This document shows, one piece after another, positions 9,718-18,750 of a stretch of DNA of 64,000 nt. The stretch lies in NCBI GenBank assembly GCA_964403545.1, contig CAYOGN010000022.1, forward strand, positions 1 through 64,000. The letters are read 5' to 3'. This DNA is from VYFG01 sp964403545. GTDB taxonomy: Bacteria > Pseudomonadota > Gammaproteobacteria > Arenicellales > Poriferihabitantaceae. The translations under genes and the position numbers were made by a program. Position 1 is the stretch's first letter. Every line of letters starts with the position of its first letter. The notes under the pieces were generated by a model. It was not told where the DNA came from, ran no database searches, and worked only from the letters and a program-made list of their open reading frames with translations.

Positions 9718-9914
9718 CGTAATGAACAGAACAAAAAAATCACTGCTCCGCCGGGCTGATCCTACATGTTCAGCCTGACGGGGTACCAGGCACTAGTATA
9801 GCGAAATCAATTTGTATAATCTCGAAATTCTCCCCTGTTATAGTCCGGGTTTCCCCGCCTTGTGTGTAAAATACGCCTCACAAGCAAATAGTAGCTACGC
9901 ACATCAAAAGCGTT

Positions 9915-10712
9915 ATGAAAATCATCTCCTGGAATGTCAACGGAATCCGCGCTGTAGAGCGCAAGAAAGAACTACAGAAACTGGTTGCGGATGAAAAACC
10001 CGATGTGCTGATGATTCAGGAGATCAAGGGACACGTGGAACAGTTCAGCAATTATTTGAGCCAACACGCCGACTATCAGCAGTACTACAGTAGCGCCGAG
10101 AAAAAAGGCTATGCCGGGACCAGTATCTGGTTTGCAAACCACTGCGTTGATGAAGTGAGTGAGCTGGATTTCAATACCCGGATACCCAATGCACCCAATG
10201 CAGATGAAGGCCGTATTTCCAATTTGTCGTTTCACTGGAACGGGCACCGGTGGGCGCTGTTTTCCATCTATTTTCCCAATGGCGGCAAAAGCGAACAGGC
10301 CTGGGAGGAAAAATTGGTTTTTTATGATCGCATTCATGATTACATGAATGTGCTGCGTGATGAAGGAAAAATTGTTGTTGTCGGTGGGGATATGAATGTT
10401 GCCCACACAGAAACAGATATTGCAAGGCCCAGGGCAAATGATGGCAAGATCGGTTTTCACCCACGTGAGCGGGCCTGGATGGATCGCCTGGTAGCAGATG
10501 GTTGGGCCGACGTCTGGCGGCAACGCAACCCGGATGTTACCGATGTTTATTCCTGGTGGCACATGATTTCAAAGGGCCGCGAGCGAAATGTAGGCTGGCG
10601 AATTGACTATTTCCTGATGGAGAACAAATATCTGGATAAGGTGCAAAATGTAACCTACCTGCAGCAACAGATGGGCTCAGACCATTGCCCGATATTAATT
10701 GAGGTTGGATAG
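9915..10712 (+). CDS. xthA: Exodeoxyribonuclease III
   Basis: A 265-aa AP endonuclease and 3'-5' exonuclease of base excision repair. It begins MKIISWNVNGIRAVE, then has MIQEIK with the metal-binding glutamate, YAGTSIWF, SIYFPNGGKSEQAWEEKL, the GGDMNVAHTE active-site loop, YSWWHMISKGRERNVGWRIDYF and the terminal SDHCPI with the catalytic histidine. Length is normal for the ExoIII family. It stands alone and converges with the MFS gene to its right. Confidence 0.95.
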   Translation: MKIISWNVNGIRAVERKKELQKLVADEKPDVLMIQEIKGHVEQFSNYLSQHADYQQYYSSAEKKGYAGTSIWFANHCVDEVSELDFNTRIPNAPNADEGRISNLSFHWNGHRWALFSIYFPNGGKSEQAWEEKLVFYDRIHDYMNVLRDEGKIVVVGGDMNVAHTETDIARPRANDGKIGFHPRERAWMDRLVADGWADVWRQRNPDVTDVYSWWHMISKGRERNVGWRIDYFLMENKYLDKVQNVTYLQQQMGSDHCPILIEVG

Positions 10713-10724
10713 GTTCCGGGTTGA

Positions 10725-11894
10725 TTATCCGTTTTCCTTGTAGCGGTCGGCACCATAGATCAGGTAGATAAACGCACCCGCCGCTGCCAGCCAGTAAATT
10801 GGCCCAAGCAAACGTTCGCTATCGACGCTGTGTTGTGTAACCAGACCAAAGCCGAGAAAAACCAGGGCAATGGTTAGCTGGGTGTAGTAGCTTTTAAGAA
10901 CAAGATAGCGATGAGACAGGGTGTCTCGCGCAAGATCATAGAATCGCTTGTTCATGGCGAGACGGAAAAAAGAGGTACAGAAGGTGATCAGTACCAGCGC
11001 AATATAAGTCAATAGCAGCGAAGCCTCCTCATCCACCAGGGCTCTCAAGGCCCAGGATAAAGCATACAAGGTCACCGAAAATCGATAAATTCGTCGTCGT
11101 CCAAGGCGATCTATGGTGTTTTTAAGGAGATAGAAAATAATGCCAAATATCACTGCGAGAAGCAGCACGATAATACCCAATCGGGCAAAATTTTCGTGGG
11201 CCAGAAGAAACAGGGAGATTACCCAGAAAAAGCTCTCCAGGAACAAATAAATGCCGTCAATGATAAATATCAGACGCGAAGAATCAGTATCCCGAAAGGT
11301 AAAAATATCTCTCAGTGTGACTGCCTTGACATCATTGACCGAGTCCGGAAAAACAGGCCTGGTGATCACAAACAGGGCAAAGCCGAGGATGCATAATACC
11401 GCGCTGCTTACGAGGATATATCTGAAACCGGTTTTTTCAAGCAGCACACCGCCCACCAAAATACCAACCTGGAGCAAAAATCCGACATAAATTTGCAGAT
11501 TGCCATAGCGTCGGCCAGAGTTTGTACCGTCGACTCTCTCGAAAAACAGAGCCCGCTGAGTGGTCCAGAAAAAGCTGTTGTATACGCCATAGCTGATGCC
11601 AAGTAACAACAGTACCCCAAGGCTCATGTCGAGAATCTGGACGTTGAGCAATAATAACAACTCGAAGGCCAATGACAGGCCGATCAATGTTGTCAGGCTT
11701 ACAACGTGGCGCAGGCGATCCCATACCCACAGGGCACAACAGAATCCGATCCCTGCAGCACCGACAAACAATGATATCTCACCCAGTTCAAACCCGGTTT
11801 TCCACAAATATACCGGGATAAAGAACGGAAAGATTCCGATCAACAGTGAATGCAGACCCAGATACCGATAGAAAGCACGGGTAAGCTGTCGCAT
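10725..11894 (-). CDS. MFS-like transporter of the paired ATP-grasp cluster
   Basis: A 389-aa membrane protein with about 11-12 hydrophobic helices and an MFS-like halved layout (LLIGIFPFFIPVYLWKTGFEL at the start; the second half begins near residue 205). No substrate motif is recognised. Its start codon overlaps the stop of the upstream ATP-grasp gene by one base (TAATG arrangement at 11894-11896), which implies translational coupling. Position as last gene of the set suggests it exports or imports the product or precursor of the two ligases; that role is inference. Confidence 0.75.
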   Translation of the reverse strand: MRQLTRAFYRYLGLHSLLIGIFPFFIPVYLWKTGFELGEISLFVGAAGIGFCCALWVWDRLRHVVSLTTLIGLSLAFELLLLLNVQILDMSLGVLLLLGISYGVYNSFFWTTQRALFFERVDGTNSGRRYGNLQIYVGFLLQVGILVGGVLLEKTGFRYILVSSAVLCILGFALFVITRPVFPDSVNDVKAVTLRDIFTFRDTDSSRLIFIIDGIYLFLESFFWVISLFLLAHENFARLGIIVLLLAVIFGIIFYLLKNTIDRLGRRRIYRFSVTLYALSWALRALVDEEASLLLTYIALVLITFCTSFFRLAMNKRFYDLARDTLSHRYLVLKSYYTQLTIALVFLGFGLVTQHSVDSERLLGPIYWLAAAGAFIYLIYGADRYKENG

Positions 11895-12802
11895 TAAAAA
11901 ATATCCTTGTCCTTTATCTCCAGTTGCTCAAGCTCGGCGAGATCGGCGGAAAAATCTTCAACATCACCATAACGGGGAAAATAATGCATCTTCATGTAGG
12001 GGCGTGAATTGACTTCAATAAAAATACACTTCTGTTCCTGGTAACTGGTTTCAATACCTTTCTCAAATATCACATCAATTCCGAATACATTGGCATCGAA
12101 CATCTTTACAACTCGTTGAAACAGTTCACGGTTGTCGTCCGGAATGGTAATTTGATCAATGGTTTCCACAACACCACCTGGGGCCAGTGCAACTCGATGA
12201 TACAGTTCTATACGCTGGTTATCTCCGGGCACTGATTCCAGGGTCAATTTACTTTTTGCCAGGTGCTTGATGGTCTGATCGCTTTTAGCCAGTGGAAAAA
12301 TAACAGGATGCAGGTTCATCTGCTGTCGAATAATATTTTCCGCATCTATCAACTCGCTGATTGTATCGCGACCATTGCCAATAACAAACGGCGAATATCG
12401 TCGTATGACAGAAATCAGACTGTGGTCTGTGGCCAGAACCCGATAATTGGCCCCCTCCAGATATTGCTCAATTACCGTAGTAGGCCACCAGATTTTTGCC
12501 AGAATGATCCCTTTCCATAATTCCCGGGCGTTGTTAATCGGGAAATAACTGCCGCGAGAATAGCCACTGACATTTGGTTTGACGACCACGGGAAATCCGT
12601 ACTGACGGGTAAATCGATGGGCGGTCCAGGGCCAGAAAAAGATTCTCCCCCGGGCAAGAGGGACATCGTTGCGAGCAAATATCTCCCGGCCCTGGGCTTT
12701 GGAGCGGCAGGATTTTCTGACCTCGAGCGAATTAAAATTACTGCATCCATGCATATATTTTTCACTGATCCAGGCATACACCATCGCCCTCAGTTTTTTC
12801 AT
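11894..12802 (-). CDS. ATP-grasp ligase, cyanophycin synthetase/GshF-like
   Basis: A 302-aa single-domain ATP-grasp enzyme, which would join a carboxylate to an amine through an acyl phosphate. Visible elements are PVVVKPNVSGYSRG (ATP-binding lysine and glycine loop, about residues 70-83), VIEQYLEGANYRVLATD, the VIGNGRDTISELIDAEN segment seen in cyanophycin synthetase and GshF ATP-grasp domains, and the metal-binding C-terminus GIDVIF with IFIEVNSRPYMKMHYFP. It lacks the Mur-ligase domain of CphA and the glutamate-cysteine ligase domain of GshF. Its start overlaps the previous gene by four bases (ATGA) and its stop overlaps the MFS start, so the three genes are tightly coupled. Substrate unknown. 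Confidence 0.82.
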   Translation of the reverse strand: MKKLRAMVYAWISEKYMHGCSNFNSLEVRKSCRSKAQGREIFARNDVPLARGRIFFWPWTAHRFTRQYGFPVVVKPNVSGYSRGSYFPINNARELWKGIILAKIWWPTTVIEQYLEGANYRVLATDHSLISVIRRYSPFVIGNGRDTISELIDAENIIRQQMNLHPVIFPLAKSDQTIKHLAKSKLTLESVPGDNQRIELYHRVALAPGGVVETIDQITIPDDNRELFQRVVKMFDANVFGIDVIFEKGIETSYQEQKCIFIEVNSRPYMKMHYFPRYGDVEDFSADLAELEQLEIKDKDIF

Positions 12803-13635
12803 AGCTTCGCTCTCAGGTAGTTGGCAAATTTGCTGCTGCGGTTATATAGCATAATTTTGCTGAAAACCGGTTTTTCTTCCAGTGATTTATCCCGTACCCG
12901 GGTAATGAGGGCCAGGCAAACCATGTAGCGACGAACCATGGCAAAGTTCTCATGCCACCCATAGCGGGGATCCAGCATATGAATGGGCATGGGAAGGAAC
13001 AGGTTTATCTCGATAATATGACAGCGCCCGGCGAGCAGGTCTTTTTCGGAGTTGGCTCTGAAGCTTGTGCGGGATATATTGAATTCACCTGTTCGATTGA
13101 TCATTTTCCAGAGTTGATTGCACTGCTCCGGACCAAAGTGGTCGGTGATATCGCGGTAACGGGTATTGGGGTTATAGACACCATTAATCGGGTTAGATTC
13201 AGCATCGTTCACTGCCTCTGTCACCGAGAAAACCGCAAATCGATGCCTATCGAGATGATGGCGCAGTGCAAACACTTCAAACTCGCGCTTCTCTGGCGCC
13301 CCCTGCTGAACCAGATAACGAACATTACTCGCGGTGATACTTCTTCGAATTCGATTCAGCTCGTGCTCATTGTTGGCGCGTTGTATGCCGGCGGCATTCT
13401 GGCCCCATTCCGGTTTTACAAATACCGGCCACGATTCGGGAACATTGCCGGTGTCTTCATATGTCTGCTCCAGCCGCCACTCCGCGGGAATACTTTCATC
13501 GATGGCCAGCTTCGAGAAAAGCCCCTTTTCACGGTCAAACCAAGGTGAATTAAGCTGAAAATATTTGCACGGCTTGGTGCCAATTCTGATGCAGTTTAGA
13601 ATATAGGTAATGATCAATGCAAAAGTAATCTTCAT
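12799..13635 (-). CDS. Second ATP-grasp domain protein
   Basis: A 278-aa protein that opens with a hydrophobic stretch (residues 2-16), possibly a membrane anchor or part of the fold. VFVKPEWGQNAAGIQ is the ATP-binding lysine loop; YLVQQGAPEKREFEVFALR and the late IIEINLFLPMP (Glu and Asn ligands of Mg-ATP) are in the expected ATP-grasp order. It resembles D-Ala-D-Ala ligase-like and sugar-phosphate ATP-grasp proteins but no named family is recognised. It is the first of three overlapping genes and lies 97 bases downstream of a secreted protein gene on the same strand. Two different ATP-grasp enzymes in one operon suggest two successive amide or ester bond formations. Confidence 0.72.
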   Translation of the reverse strand: MKITFALIITYILNCIRIGTKPCKYFQLNSPWFDREKGLFSKLAIDESIPAEWRLEQTYEDTGNVPESWPVFVKPEWGQNAAGIQRANNEHELNRIRRSITASNVRYLVQQGAPEKREFEVFALRHHLDRHRFAVFSVTEAVNDAESNPINGVYNPNTRYRDITDHFGPEQCNQLWKMINRTGEFNISRTSFRANSEKDLLAGRCHIIEINLFLPMPIHMLDPRYGWHENFAMVRRYMVCLALITRVRDKSLEEKPVFSKIMLYNRSSKFANYLRAKL

Positions 13636-13732
13636 CGCCCTGACTGCGGCTGAAATTATAGTTGACTAAAGTTGTCCTGCAGACTTCGGTAGTGGACAAA
13701 CAGACCTTGAAATAGTTTCTTTCAGACAGGAT

Positions 13733-14302
13733 TCATCGCGACAAATCCATCCATCGCTCACTGGAAACCAGCACAGGCAGTTCACCATTGTCCTCAAACC
13801 AGGAGTCAATGACATACCTCCGGCTGGTTGTCAGATCCTGCAATTGTGCCGCCCAATGCTGATCAAAAAATGAGCGTCGATACGCTCGCTCCGCGACCCG
13901 ATGAAATTTGAGTAGCCCTGCCTGTTCAAATAATTCGAGGTAGCGCGTGGTATTGATGGATTCATCTATACAGTCGAGTTGGCCCGGGAACAGATCGGAT
14001 TTAGTGTTGTCTGCGGTAACGGGCAGGTTCATCCCGACATCCCGGTAGGTTGGTGAATATAGGCCGCTCAGATATTCCATTCGTGCCACTGCCAGTTTTA
14101 ATTGCTGCCGTTCATCTTCTGCTTTATCCGCATTCAGCAACGCCTCAATGGATGACCATTCCTGGTCACTCAGGACAATTTCGGCCTGATGTTTGCAGCC
14201 AAAGTCGTAACAAATTTGGTAGCTTACCGCGGCTGCAATACCGGGCTGGAACAGGCATGCGAGGAATATACTCAGCTGGTAATATTTGGGATTAATCCCC
14301 AT
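13733..14302 (-). CDS. Secreted protein, possible transglutaminase-like cysteine hydrolase
   Basis: A 189-aa protein with an N-terminal signal peptide (hydrophobic YYQLSIFLACLFQPGIAAAV, residues 7-26). No named family is recognised with certainty. Near the C-terminus the order QLDCIDES (Cys), DQHWAAQL (His) and YVIDSWF (Asp) has the spacing and flanking helices expected of a transglutaminase-like Cys-His-Asp triad; this is inference from pattern. It would act in the periplasm. It is on the same strand as the ATP-grasp/MFS genes, 97 bases ahead of them, and could be the first gene of the same unit. The gene to its left on the other strand (DUF3301) is divergent. Confidence 0.65.
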   Translation of the reverse strand: MGINPKYYQLSIFLACLFQPGIAAAVSYQICYDFGCKHQAEIVLSDQEWSSIEALLNADKAEDERQQLKLAVARMEYLSGLYSPTYRDVGMNLPVTADNTKSDLFPGQLDCIDESINTTRYLELFEQAGLLKFHRVAERAYRRSFFDQHWAAQLQDLTTSRRYVIDSWFEDNGELPVLVSSERWMDLSR

Positions 14303-14397
14303 GTTTCAATTAATCTGATTGTTTCCCGAATCTTACCCCAATCTGAAAGCCAATTTGACAACCAATTGCCAACAAATTCAGTCTGTAGCGGGATCTG

Positions 14398-14739
14398 GTG
14401 GAAAAATTATGTCCGATGCTCAATCCATTTGAAGTCATAATATTGATTGCAGTGATCACCCTGGTGGTGATGCTGCTCAGAAATCAGCGCTTTCATGAAC
14501 TTGCCAATGGGCTGGCGCGGAATTACTGTGAAAAAAACAGTCTCCAGTTTCTCGATGGAACGGTGTCTTTTCGCGGCTTGATGCTGGATCGTAAAAGGTT
14601 TCATCTGTGCCGAAGCTATCGTTTCGACTACTCCCTGAATAGTGTGGACAGACACCAGGGCCTGATCACGCTATGTGGGGAACATATTCAATCTTTTCGG
14701 GTCAATCCCGATCATCTGGATGCGATCACGATTCAGTGA
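14398..14739 (+). CDS. DUF3301 membrane protein
   Basis: A small protein of 113 aa from GTG at 14398, or 107 aa from ATG at 14416, with a single N-terminal membrane helix (VIILIAVITLVVMLL) and a cytoplasmic domain. The run ARNYCEKNSLQFLDGTVSF followed by RGLMLDRK, HLCRSYRFDYS and a final turn-rich strand is the DUF3301 signature. Function is unknown. The start is unsettled because neither codon has a good Shine-Dalgarno site. It is followed 47 bases later by the YHS-domain gene on the same strand. Confidence 0.8.
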   Translation: MEKLCPMLNPFEVIILIAVITLVVMLLRNQRFHELANGLARNYCEKNSLQFLDGTVSFRGLMLDRKRFHLCRSYRFDYSLNSVDRHQGLITLCGEHIQSFRVNPDHLDAITIQ

Positions 14740-14786
14740 TAATTTGTTCCACGGGCTCCAGACATTGTGCACAGTACCCGTTCGAA

Positions 14787-15320
14787 ATGGCTATACTACG
14801 CGAGATGAGAAATCTGTTCGGAAATTCTGGCGCGATCATTGCGCTACTGGGCGCTCTATGGGTGGTGCCATACTCCATGGATACCGCCTGGTCTGGGGAA
14901 TCCCAATCCCGGGGGCCGGTAAGTACCAGCGTATTTGGTAAAGTTCCCATTGGCGGCTATGACACGGTAGCCTACCATTCGTCGGACGCGATCTCCACAC
15001 ACACGGCCATGGAAGGGAACAAATCCTGGGTTTTTTCCTGGCGCGGTGCAAAGTGGCGGTTTGCTTCAAAAGACAATTATGAGGCTTTCAGGGCAAATCC
15101 TGATAAATATCGACCTGCTTATGGCGGGTTCTGCTCCAATGCGTTAAGTCTTGGTGAAGGCCTGATTAAAACGGATGGATCTCAGTGGGAAATTTTTGGC
15201 GATACGCTACATACATTTTACGCCCCACGGGGAAGAGACCGTTGGCTCGATGGTAATCAGGCATCATACAAAGTTGAAGCTGATCGTGCCTGGAAGGAAA
15301 TTACTGGTTTTGACGATTAA
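14787..15320 (+). CDS. YHS domain-containing exported protein
   Basis: A 177-aa protein with an N-terminal hydrophobic signal (residues 11-30) and a YHS-type domain: GGYDTVAYHSSDA, then WRGAKWRFASKDNYEAF, ANPDKYRPAYGGFCSNALS and WEIFGDTLHTFYA. Such proteins are exported and are thought to bind metal or haem through the conserved His/Cys residues, though function is not established. The second ATG (14805) gives a slightly shorter signal peptide and is an alternative start; the upstream frame to 14673 overlaps the DUF3301 gene and is not needed. Confidence 0.8.
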   Translation: MAILREMRNLFGNSGAIIALLGALWVVPYSMDTAWSGESQSRGPVSTSVFGKVPIGGYDTVAYHSSDAISTHTAMEGNKSWVFSWRGAKWRFASKDNYEAFRANPDKYRPAYGGFCSNALSLGEGLIKTDGSQWEIFGDTLHTFYAPRGRDRWLDGNQASYKVEADRAWKEITGFDD

Positions 15321-15381
15321 AAATTGACGATCTGACAAATTTCTCCACTCACCTGTTTACATAGAACAAGCCAGTAATTAT

Positions 15382-16005
15382 ATGATTGATTTATACACAT
15401 GGAGCACACCGAACGGGCGTAAGGTCTCAATCATGCTCGAAGAAACGGGCCTGCCATATAACGTTTATCCCGTTGATATTGGTAAAAACGACCAGTTCGA
15501 TGAACCGTTTCTGAAAATCAGCCCGAATAACAAAATTCCCGCCATTGTTGATCAGGACAATGGCTTGAGCCTGATGGAATCGGGGGCAATATTGATGTAC
15601 CTGGCTGACAAGACGGGACTCCTGATGGCGGAAAAAGACAAGTGGCAGATTCTTGAATGGTTGATGTTTCAGATGGGTGGGTTCGGCCCGATGTTGGGTC
15701 AGGCACACCATTTTCTTCACTTTAATTCTGGAGTCAGCGAATACGCCGAAAAGCGTTACAAGGTAGAAACCCAGCGCTTGTATACGGTGTTGGATGATCA
15801 CCTGGAAGATCGGGAATTTGTCGCTGGAGACTACTCTATTGCTGACATTTCATTGTGGCCATGGGCTTCCCGTTATGAATGGCAACAGGTGGAGTTGGAT
15901 GAGTTTGAAAACGTTGAACGATGGTATCGAAGTATCGCTGCACGGCCTGCGGTCCAGCGTGGGTATCACGTTCCGGGAAAGGTCAGTGAAATTCCGATGC
16001 CGTAG
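15382..16005 (+). CDS. Glutathione S-transferase, YfcG/YghU-like
   Basis: A 207-aa GST. The thioredoxin-fold N-domain starts MIDLYTWSTPNGRKVSIMLEE, with the NKIPAIVD cis-proline loop and MESGAILMYLAD glutathione-binding site; the helical C-domain carries QMGGFGPMLGQAHHF and the N-capping motif region YSIADISLWPW. The TWSTPNGRK start is that of YfcG-type GSTs, which have disulfide-bond reductase activity with glutathione rather than classical transferase activity. It is single-gene or the last of the DUF3301-YHS-GST run and converges with the phosphoesterase gene. Confidence 0.88.
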   Translation: MIDLYTWSTPNGRKVSIMLEETGLPYNVYPVDIGKNDQFDEPFLKISPNNKIPAIVDQDNGLSLMESGAILMYLADKTGLLMAEKDKWQILEWLMFQMGGFGPMLGQAHHFLHFNSGVSEYAEKRYKVETQRLYTVLDDHLEDREFVAGDYSIADISLWPWASRYEWQQVELDEFENVERWYRSIAARPAVQRGYHVPGKVSEIPMP

Positions 16006-16052
16006 GTTATATTATCGCTGTTTGCATTGCAGTCGCAGTACAGGGTTGGTGA

Positions 16053-17117
16053 TCAGTGACCGGATTCATCGTGGGGTAACAGGTCAAAGCAACTGATCTC
16101 GTTCAGAGATCCAAGGCGCATTAATGGCCCCCAGGTGCCGGTGCCACTGGAAACATAGAGGTGGGCATTATCCTGTCTATAGTGGCCGTTTATTCTGGCA
16201 AATTGCTGGCGCACCACATAGTTAAATGGAAAAATCTGACCATTGTGCGTATGACCCGATAGCATCAAATCGATACCATGCTCTATTGCTGCTTCCCAGC
16301 CTACCGGGCGGTGATATAGAAGGATAGTGAAACAGGTTCTGTCGACATCTACGAATGGCAGCTGCTCGGAGACATGGCCGTGATGATCTGCGTCGTCGAT
16401 CCCGATAAGCTGTAATTCGCGGTCGATTCGGCTGGCCTGGCGCAAAGGAATCACGCCCAGGGATTCCAGCATATCAATGGCCTTGGGCAGGTCGGCATAG
16501 CGCTCGTGATTGCCAACGGAAAAATAGGTTTGGGCCAGCAGACGCTCAAGGGGTCTTAGTGACTTGATTTCCACCGCACTTGAGTCGATCAGGTCGCCGG
16601 TAATAACGACGATATCCGGATTCAGATCATTGATACGGTTCACAATCCGGTTCATAAACCCACCTTGCCTTGACCCAATGTGGACATCACTAATCTGCAC
16701 TACACGATGTTTTTCGGTCAATTTGGGTGAGCGAATTTCCACCTTTTTCACCTTGAGGTAATGGGAGGCTACCAGAGCAAACAATATCAACAGTAAACCT
16801 GCTAGTACAATCCATTTGGCCGCCAGCGCATCATTAATATCGAAAGGTAACCGTAGAATCTCGTAACCCAGCACCAGAATGGCAAAGATAAAACTCACCC
16901 CCATCCAATGAACAACAAAATAACGTACGAACACTTTTGGGCCGCCGAAGGAATACCACGTGCCCGCCATGCCGAGGAGCCAGAGTACTATACTGATGAG
17001 CCAGCCAATTGAAACCCCTGATTCGGACCATACACTGAGTCTACCCACTGGATAGGCAAAAACGAAGAAACTGATCAGGACAAACAGGGTCCTGAAAACT
17101 ACAGGGGATCGCAACAT
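16053..17117 (-). CDS. Membrane-anchored calcineurin-like metallophosphoesterase
   Basis: A 354-aa protein: about four N-terminal membrane helices (residues 8-125) followed by a cytosolic or periplasmic metallophosphoesterase domain. All five family blocks are present: QISDVHIG, VVITGDLID, FSVGNHERY, LLYHRP and MLSGHTHNGQ, which bind two metal ions. The architecture is that of YkuE/YaeI-type phosphoesterases, where known members hydrolyse lipid-linked or cyclic phosphates; the substrate here is not shown. It is monocistronic on the minus strand and diverges from pyk. Confidence 0.87.
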   Translation of the reverse strand: MLRSPVVFRTLFVLISFFVFAYPVGRLSVWSESGVSIGWLISIVLWLLGMAGTWYSFGGPKVFVRYFVVHWMGVSFIFAILVLGYEILRLPFDINDALAAKWIVLAGLLLILFALVASHYLKVKKVEIRSPKLTEKHRVVQISDVHIGSRQGGFMNRIVNRINDLNPDIVVITGDLIDSSAVEIKSLRPLERLLAQTYFSVGNHERYADLPKAIDMLESLGVIPLRQASRIDRELQLIGIDDADHHGHVSEQLPFVDVDRTCFTILLYHRPVGWEAAIEHGIDLMLSGHTHNGQIFPFNYVVRQQFARINGHYRQDNAHLYVSSGTGTWGPLMRLGSLNEISCFDLLPHDESGH

Positions 17118-17270
17118 ATTCTAATTCTGCAAACTGGCTCTTCATAGACAGCAAGTTCTGCCAAACATTTCAATTCTCACCAGATTCAGGGGCGGCGAAT
17201 AACTACGCAAAGAAATCTAGTTCAATACCCGGGCTGAAAAAATTTCAAAACCTTAAAAAATTTTAGCCAC

Positions 17271-17276
17271 TATAAT
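17271..17276 (+). promoter_or_regulatory. Candidate -10 element of the pyk promoter
   Basis: A perfect TATAAT lies 30 bases before the pyk ATG in an AT-rich stretch. No good -35 hexamer occurs 16-18 bases upstream (best AAACCT), so the promoter assignment rests on the -10 and location only. Confidence 0.4.
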
Positions 17277-17306
17277 CCAGGTCACATTTAACCACACTTG
17301 ATCACA

Positions 17307-18743
17307 ATGAAACGGAAATCTCCGACTCGACTCCGAAAAACAAAAGTTATCGCCACCATTGGTCCGGCTAGCGATGACGTTAATACGCTAAAACAAATGA
17401 TTGTTGCCGGTATGAATGTAGCACGTTTGAACATGTCCCATGGAGACGTTGAATCCCATACCGCTACTTTGCAACGGATCAGGCAAGCGGCACAGGAAGT
17501 GAATGCTACAGTGGCAATTATGGTGGATAACCGTGGCAGAGAGATTCGAACCGGATCGCTGGCAGAGGGGTCGGTAACCCTGGCGAGGAGACAGCAATTC
17601 TCCCTTTATAGCGATAACCGGATTGGCGATCGACATGGGGTATCTTTAACCTTTTCCAGGCTCCATCTTCATGCCCGGCTCGGCGATCGTATTCTGGTTG
17701 ACGATGGTCAGATCGAACTACGGGTTGAGAATATTCAGGACAATGCAGTGCAGTGTGTCGTCATTTGTGGCGGTATTCTGAAAAACAGTAAAGGGGTCAA
17801 TTTCCCCGATAACAACAGCGCCCTGGATGATATTGATTACGATGATTCAGGGGAAATAGATTTTGCTGCCGCCCATGATGTCGAATATTTTGCCGCATCA
17901 TTTATTCGAAGTGGTGAAGAAGTTGATCAACTGCGCGCGAAATTTCAAGCCAGAGATGTTGACATTGCTATTATTGCAAAAATCGAAAATCGGCAGGGGG
18001 TGCAAAATATTGAACAAATTGTCGACTCTGCCAATGGCGTCATGGTAGCACGCGGCGATCTTGGCGTGGAGCTTGAGATGGGGGAAGGGCCAAAAATCCA
18101 GAAACAAATTATCCGGTCCACGGTTTCCAGTGGTAAACCGGCAATCACTGCGACCCAGATGCTCGACTCCATGGAGCGCAATCCACGTCCTACCCGGGCC
18201 GAAGTCAATGACGTCGCCAATGCAATATTTGACGGCTCATCCGCAGTGATGCTTTCAGGTGAAACGGCGGCCGGTAGTCGTCCCGTGGAGTCTGTGGAGA
18301 CCATGGCCCGATTGGCGCTTGAGGCGGAGTCAGGTCTCAGGGAGTACGGCCATTTACAGCAGATTGAAGCCAACCCCTCCAATGAGGTAACCGAAGCAGT
18401 TGCCCAGGCATCAATCACTATGGCTAACCATTTGGATGCAGCAGCGATTATCTCCTTGACGGAAACAGGATTCACCTCTCGCCTGATTTCCAAGTATCGA
18501 CCAGAGAGCCCGATATTCGCCATCACAACCTCCCCAAAAGTGATGAAAATGCTTTCCATGAACTGGGGCGTGCTGGCCATGCTTTACCAGGGCGAGGGTG
18601 ATGATGAGGATAAAATTGAATTTGCTATTGCCAATGCACGTTCACTCGGCTATGTGAACTCTGGAGACTTGTTGATTCTGACAGCGGGCCATACCCGTCA
18701 GGCAGGTAGTACTGATGTTATTCGGGTTCTTGGAGTGGACTGA
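17307..18743 (+). CDS. pyk: Pyruvate kinase
   Basis: A 478-aa glycolytic enzyme converting phosphoenolpyruvate and ADP to pyruvate and ATP. Blocks seen are TKVIATIGPAS, MNVARLNMSHG, the substrate loop IAKIENRQGVQNIEQI with the catalytic lysine, GVMVARGDLGVE and ITATQMLDSM, followed by MLSGETAAG and the allosteric C-domain with EAVAQASITMA. The B-domain begins near VDNRGREIRTG. The frame could start at TTG 17298, but the ATG at 17307 is preferred and fits the family's length. It is followed immediately by the decayed hydrolase fragment, so any original terminator may have been lost. Confidence 0.95.
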   Translation: MKRKSPTRLRKTKVIATIGPASDDVNTLKQMIVAGMNVARLNMSHGDVESHTATLQRIRQAAQEVNATVAIMVDNRGREIRTGSLAEGSVTLARRQQFSLYSDNRIGDRHGVSLTFSRLHLHARLGDRILVDDGQIELRVENIQDNAVQCVVICGGILKNSKGVNFPDNNSALDDIDYDDSGEIDFAAAHDVEYFAASFIRSGEEVDQLRAKFQARDVDIAIIAKIENRQGVQNIEQIVDSANGVMVARGDLGVELEMGEGPKIQKQIIRSTVSSGKPAITATQMLDSMERNPRPTRAEVNDVANAIFDGSSAVMLSGETAAGSRPVESVETMARLALEAESGLREYGHLQQIEANPSNEVTEAVAQASITMANHLDAAAIISLTETGFTSRLISKYRPESPIFAITTSPKVMKMLSMNWGVLAMLYQGEGDDEDKIEFAIANARSLGYVNSGDLLILTAGHTRQAGSTDVIRVLGVD

Positions 18744-18750
18744 GAGTCCT

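Noticed and set aside
11894..12802. Full cyanophycin synthetase
   Set aside because: The ATP-grasp part is there but the Mur-ligase-like second half is absent, and length is a third of CphA.
12952..13548. 198-codon plus-strand frame opposite the second ATP-grasp gene
   Set aside because: Opposite-strand shadow; the ATP-grasp motifs are on the minus strand and it overlaps no promoter or ribosome-binding site.
17945..18580. 211-codon minus-strand frame inside pyk
   Set aside because: Shadow of pyruvate kinase; low-complexity Ser/Ala-rich reading without motifs.
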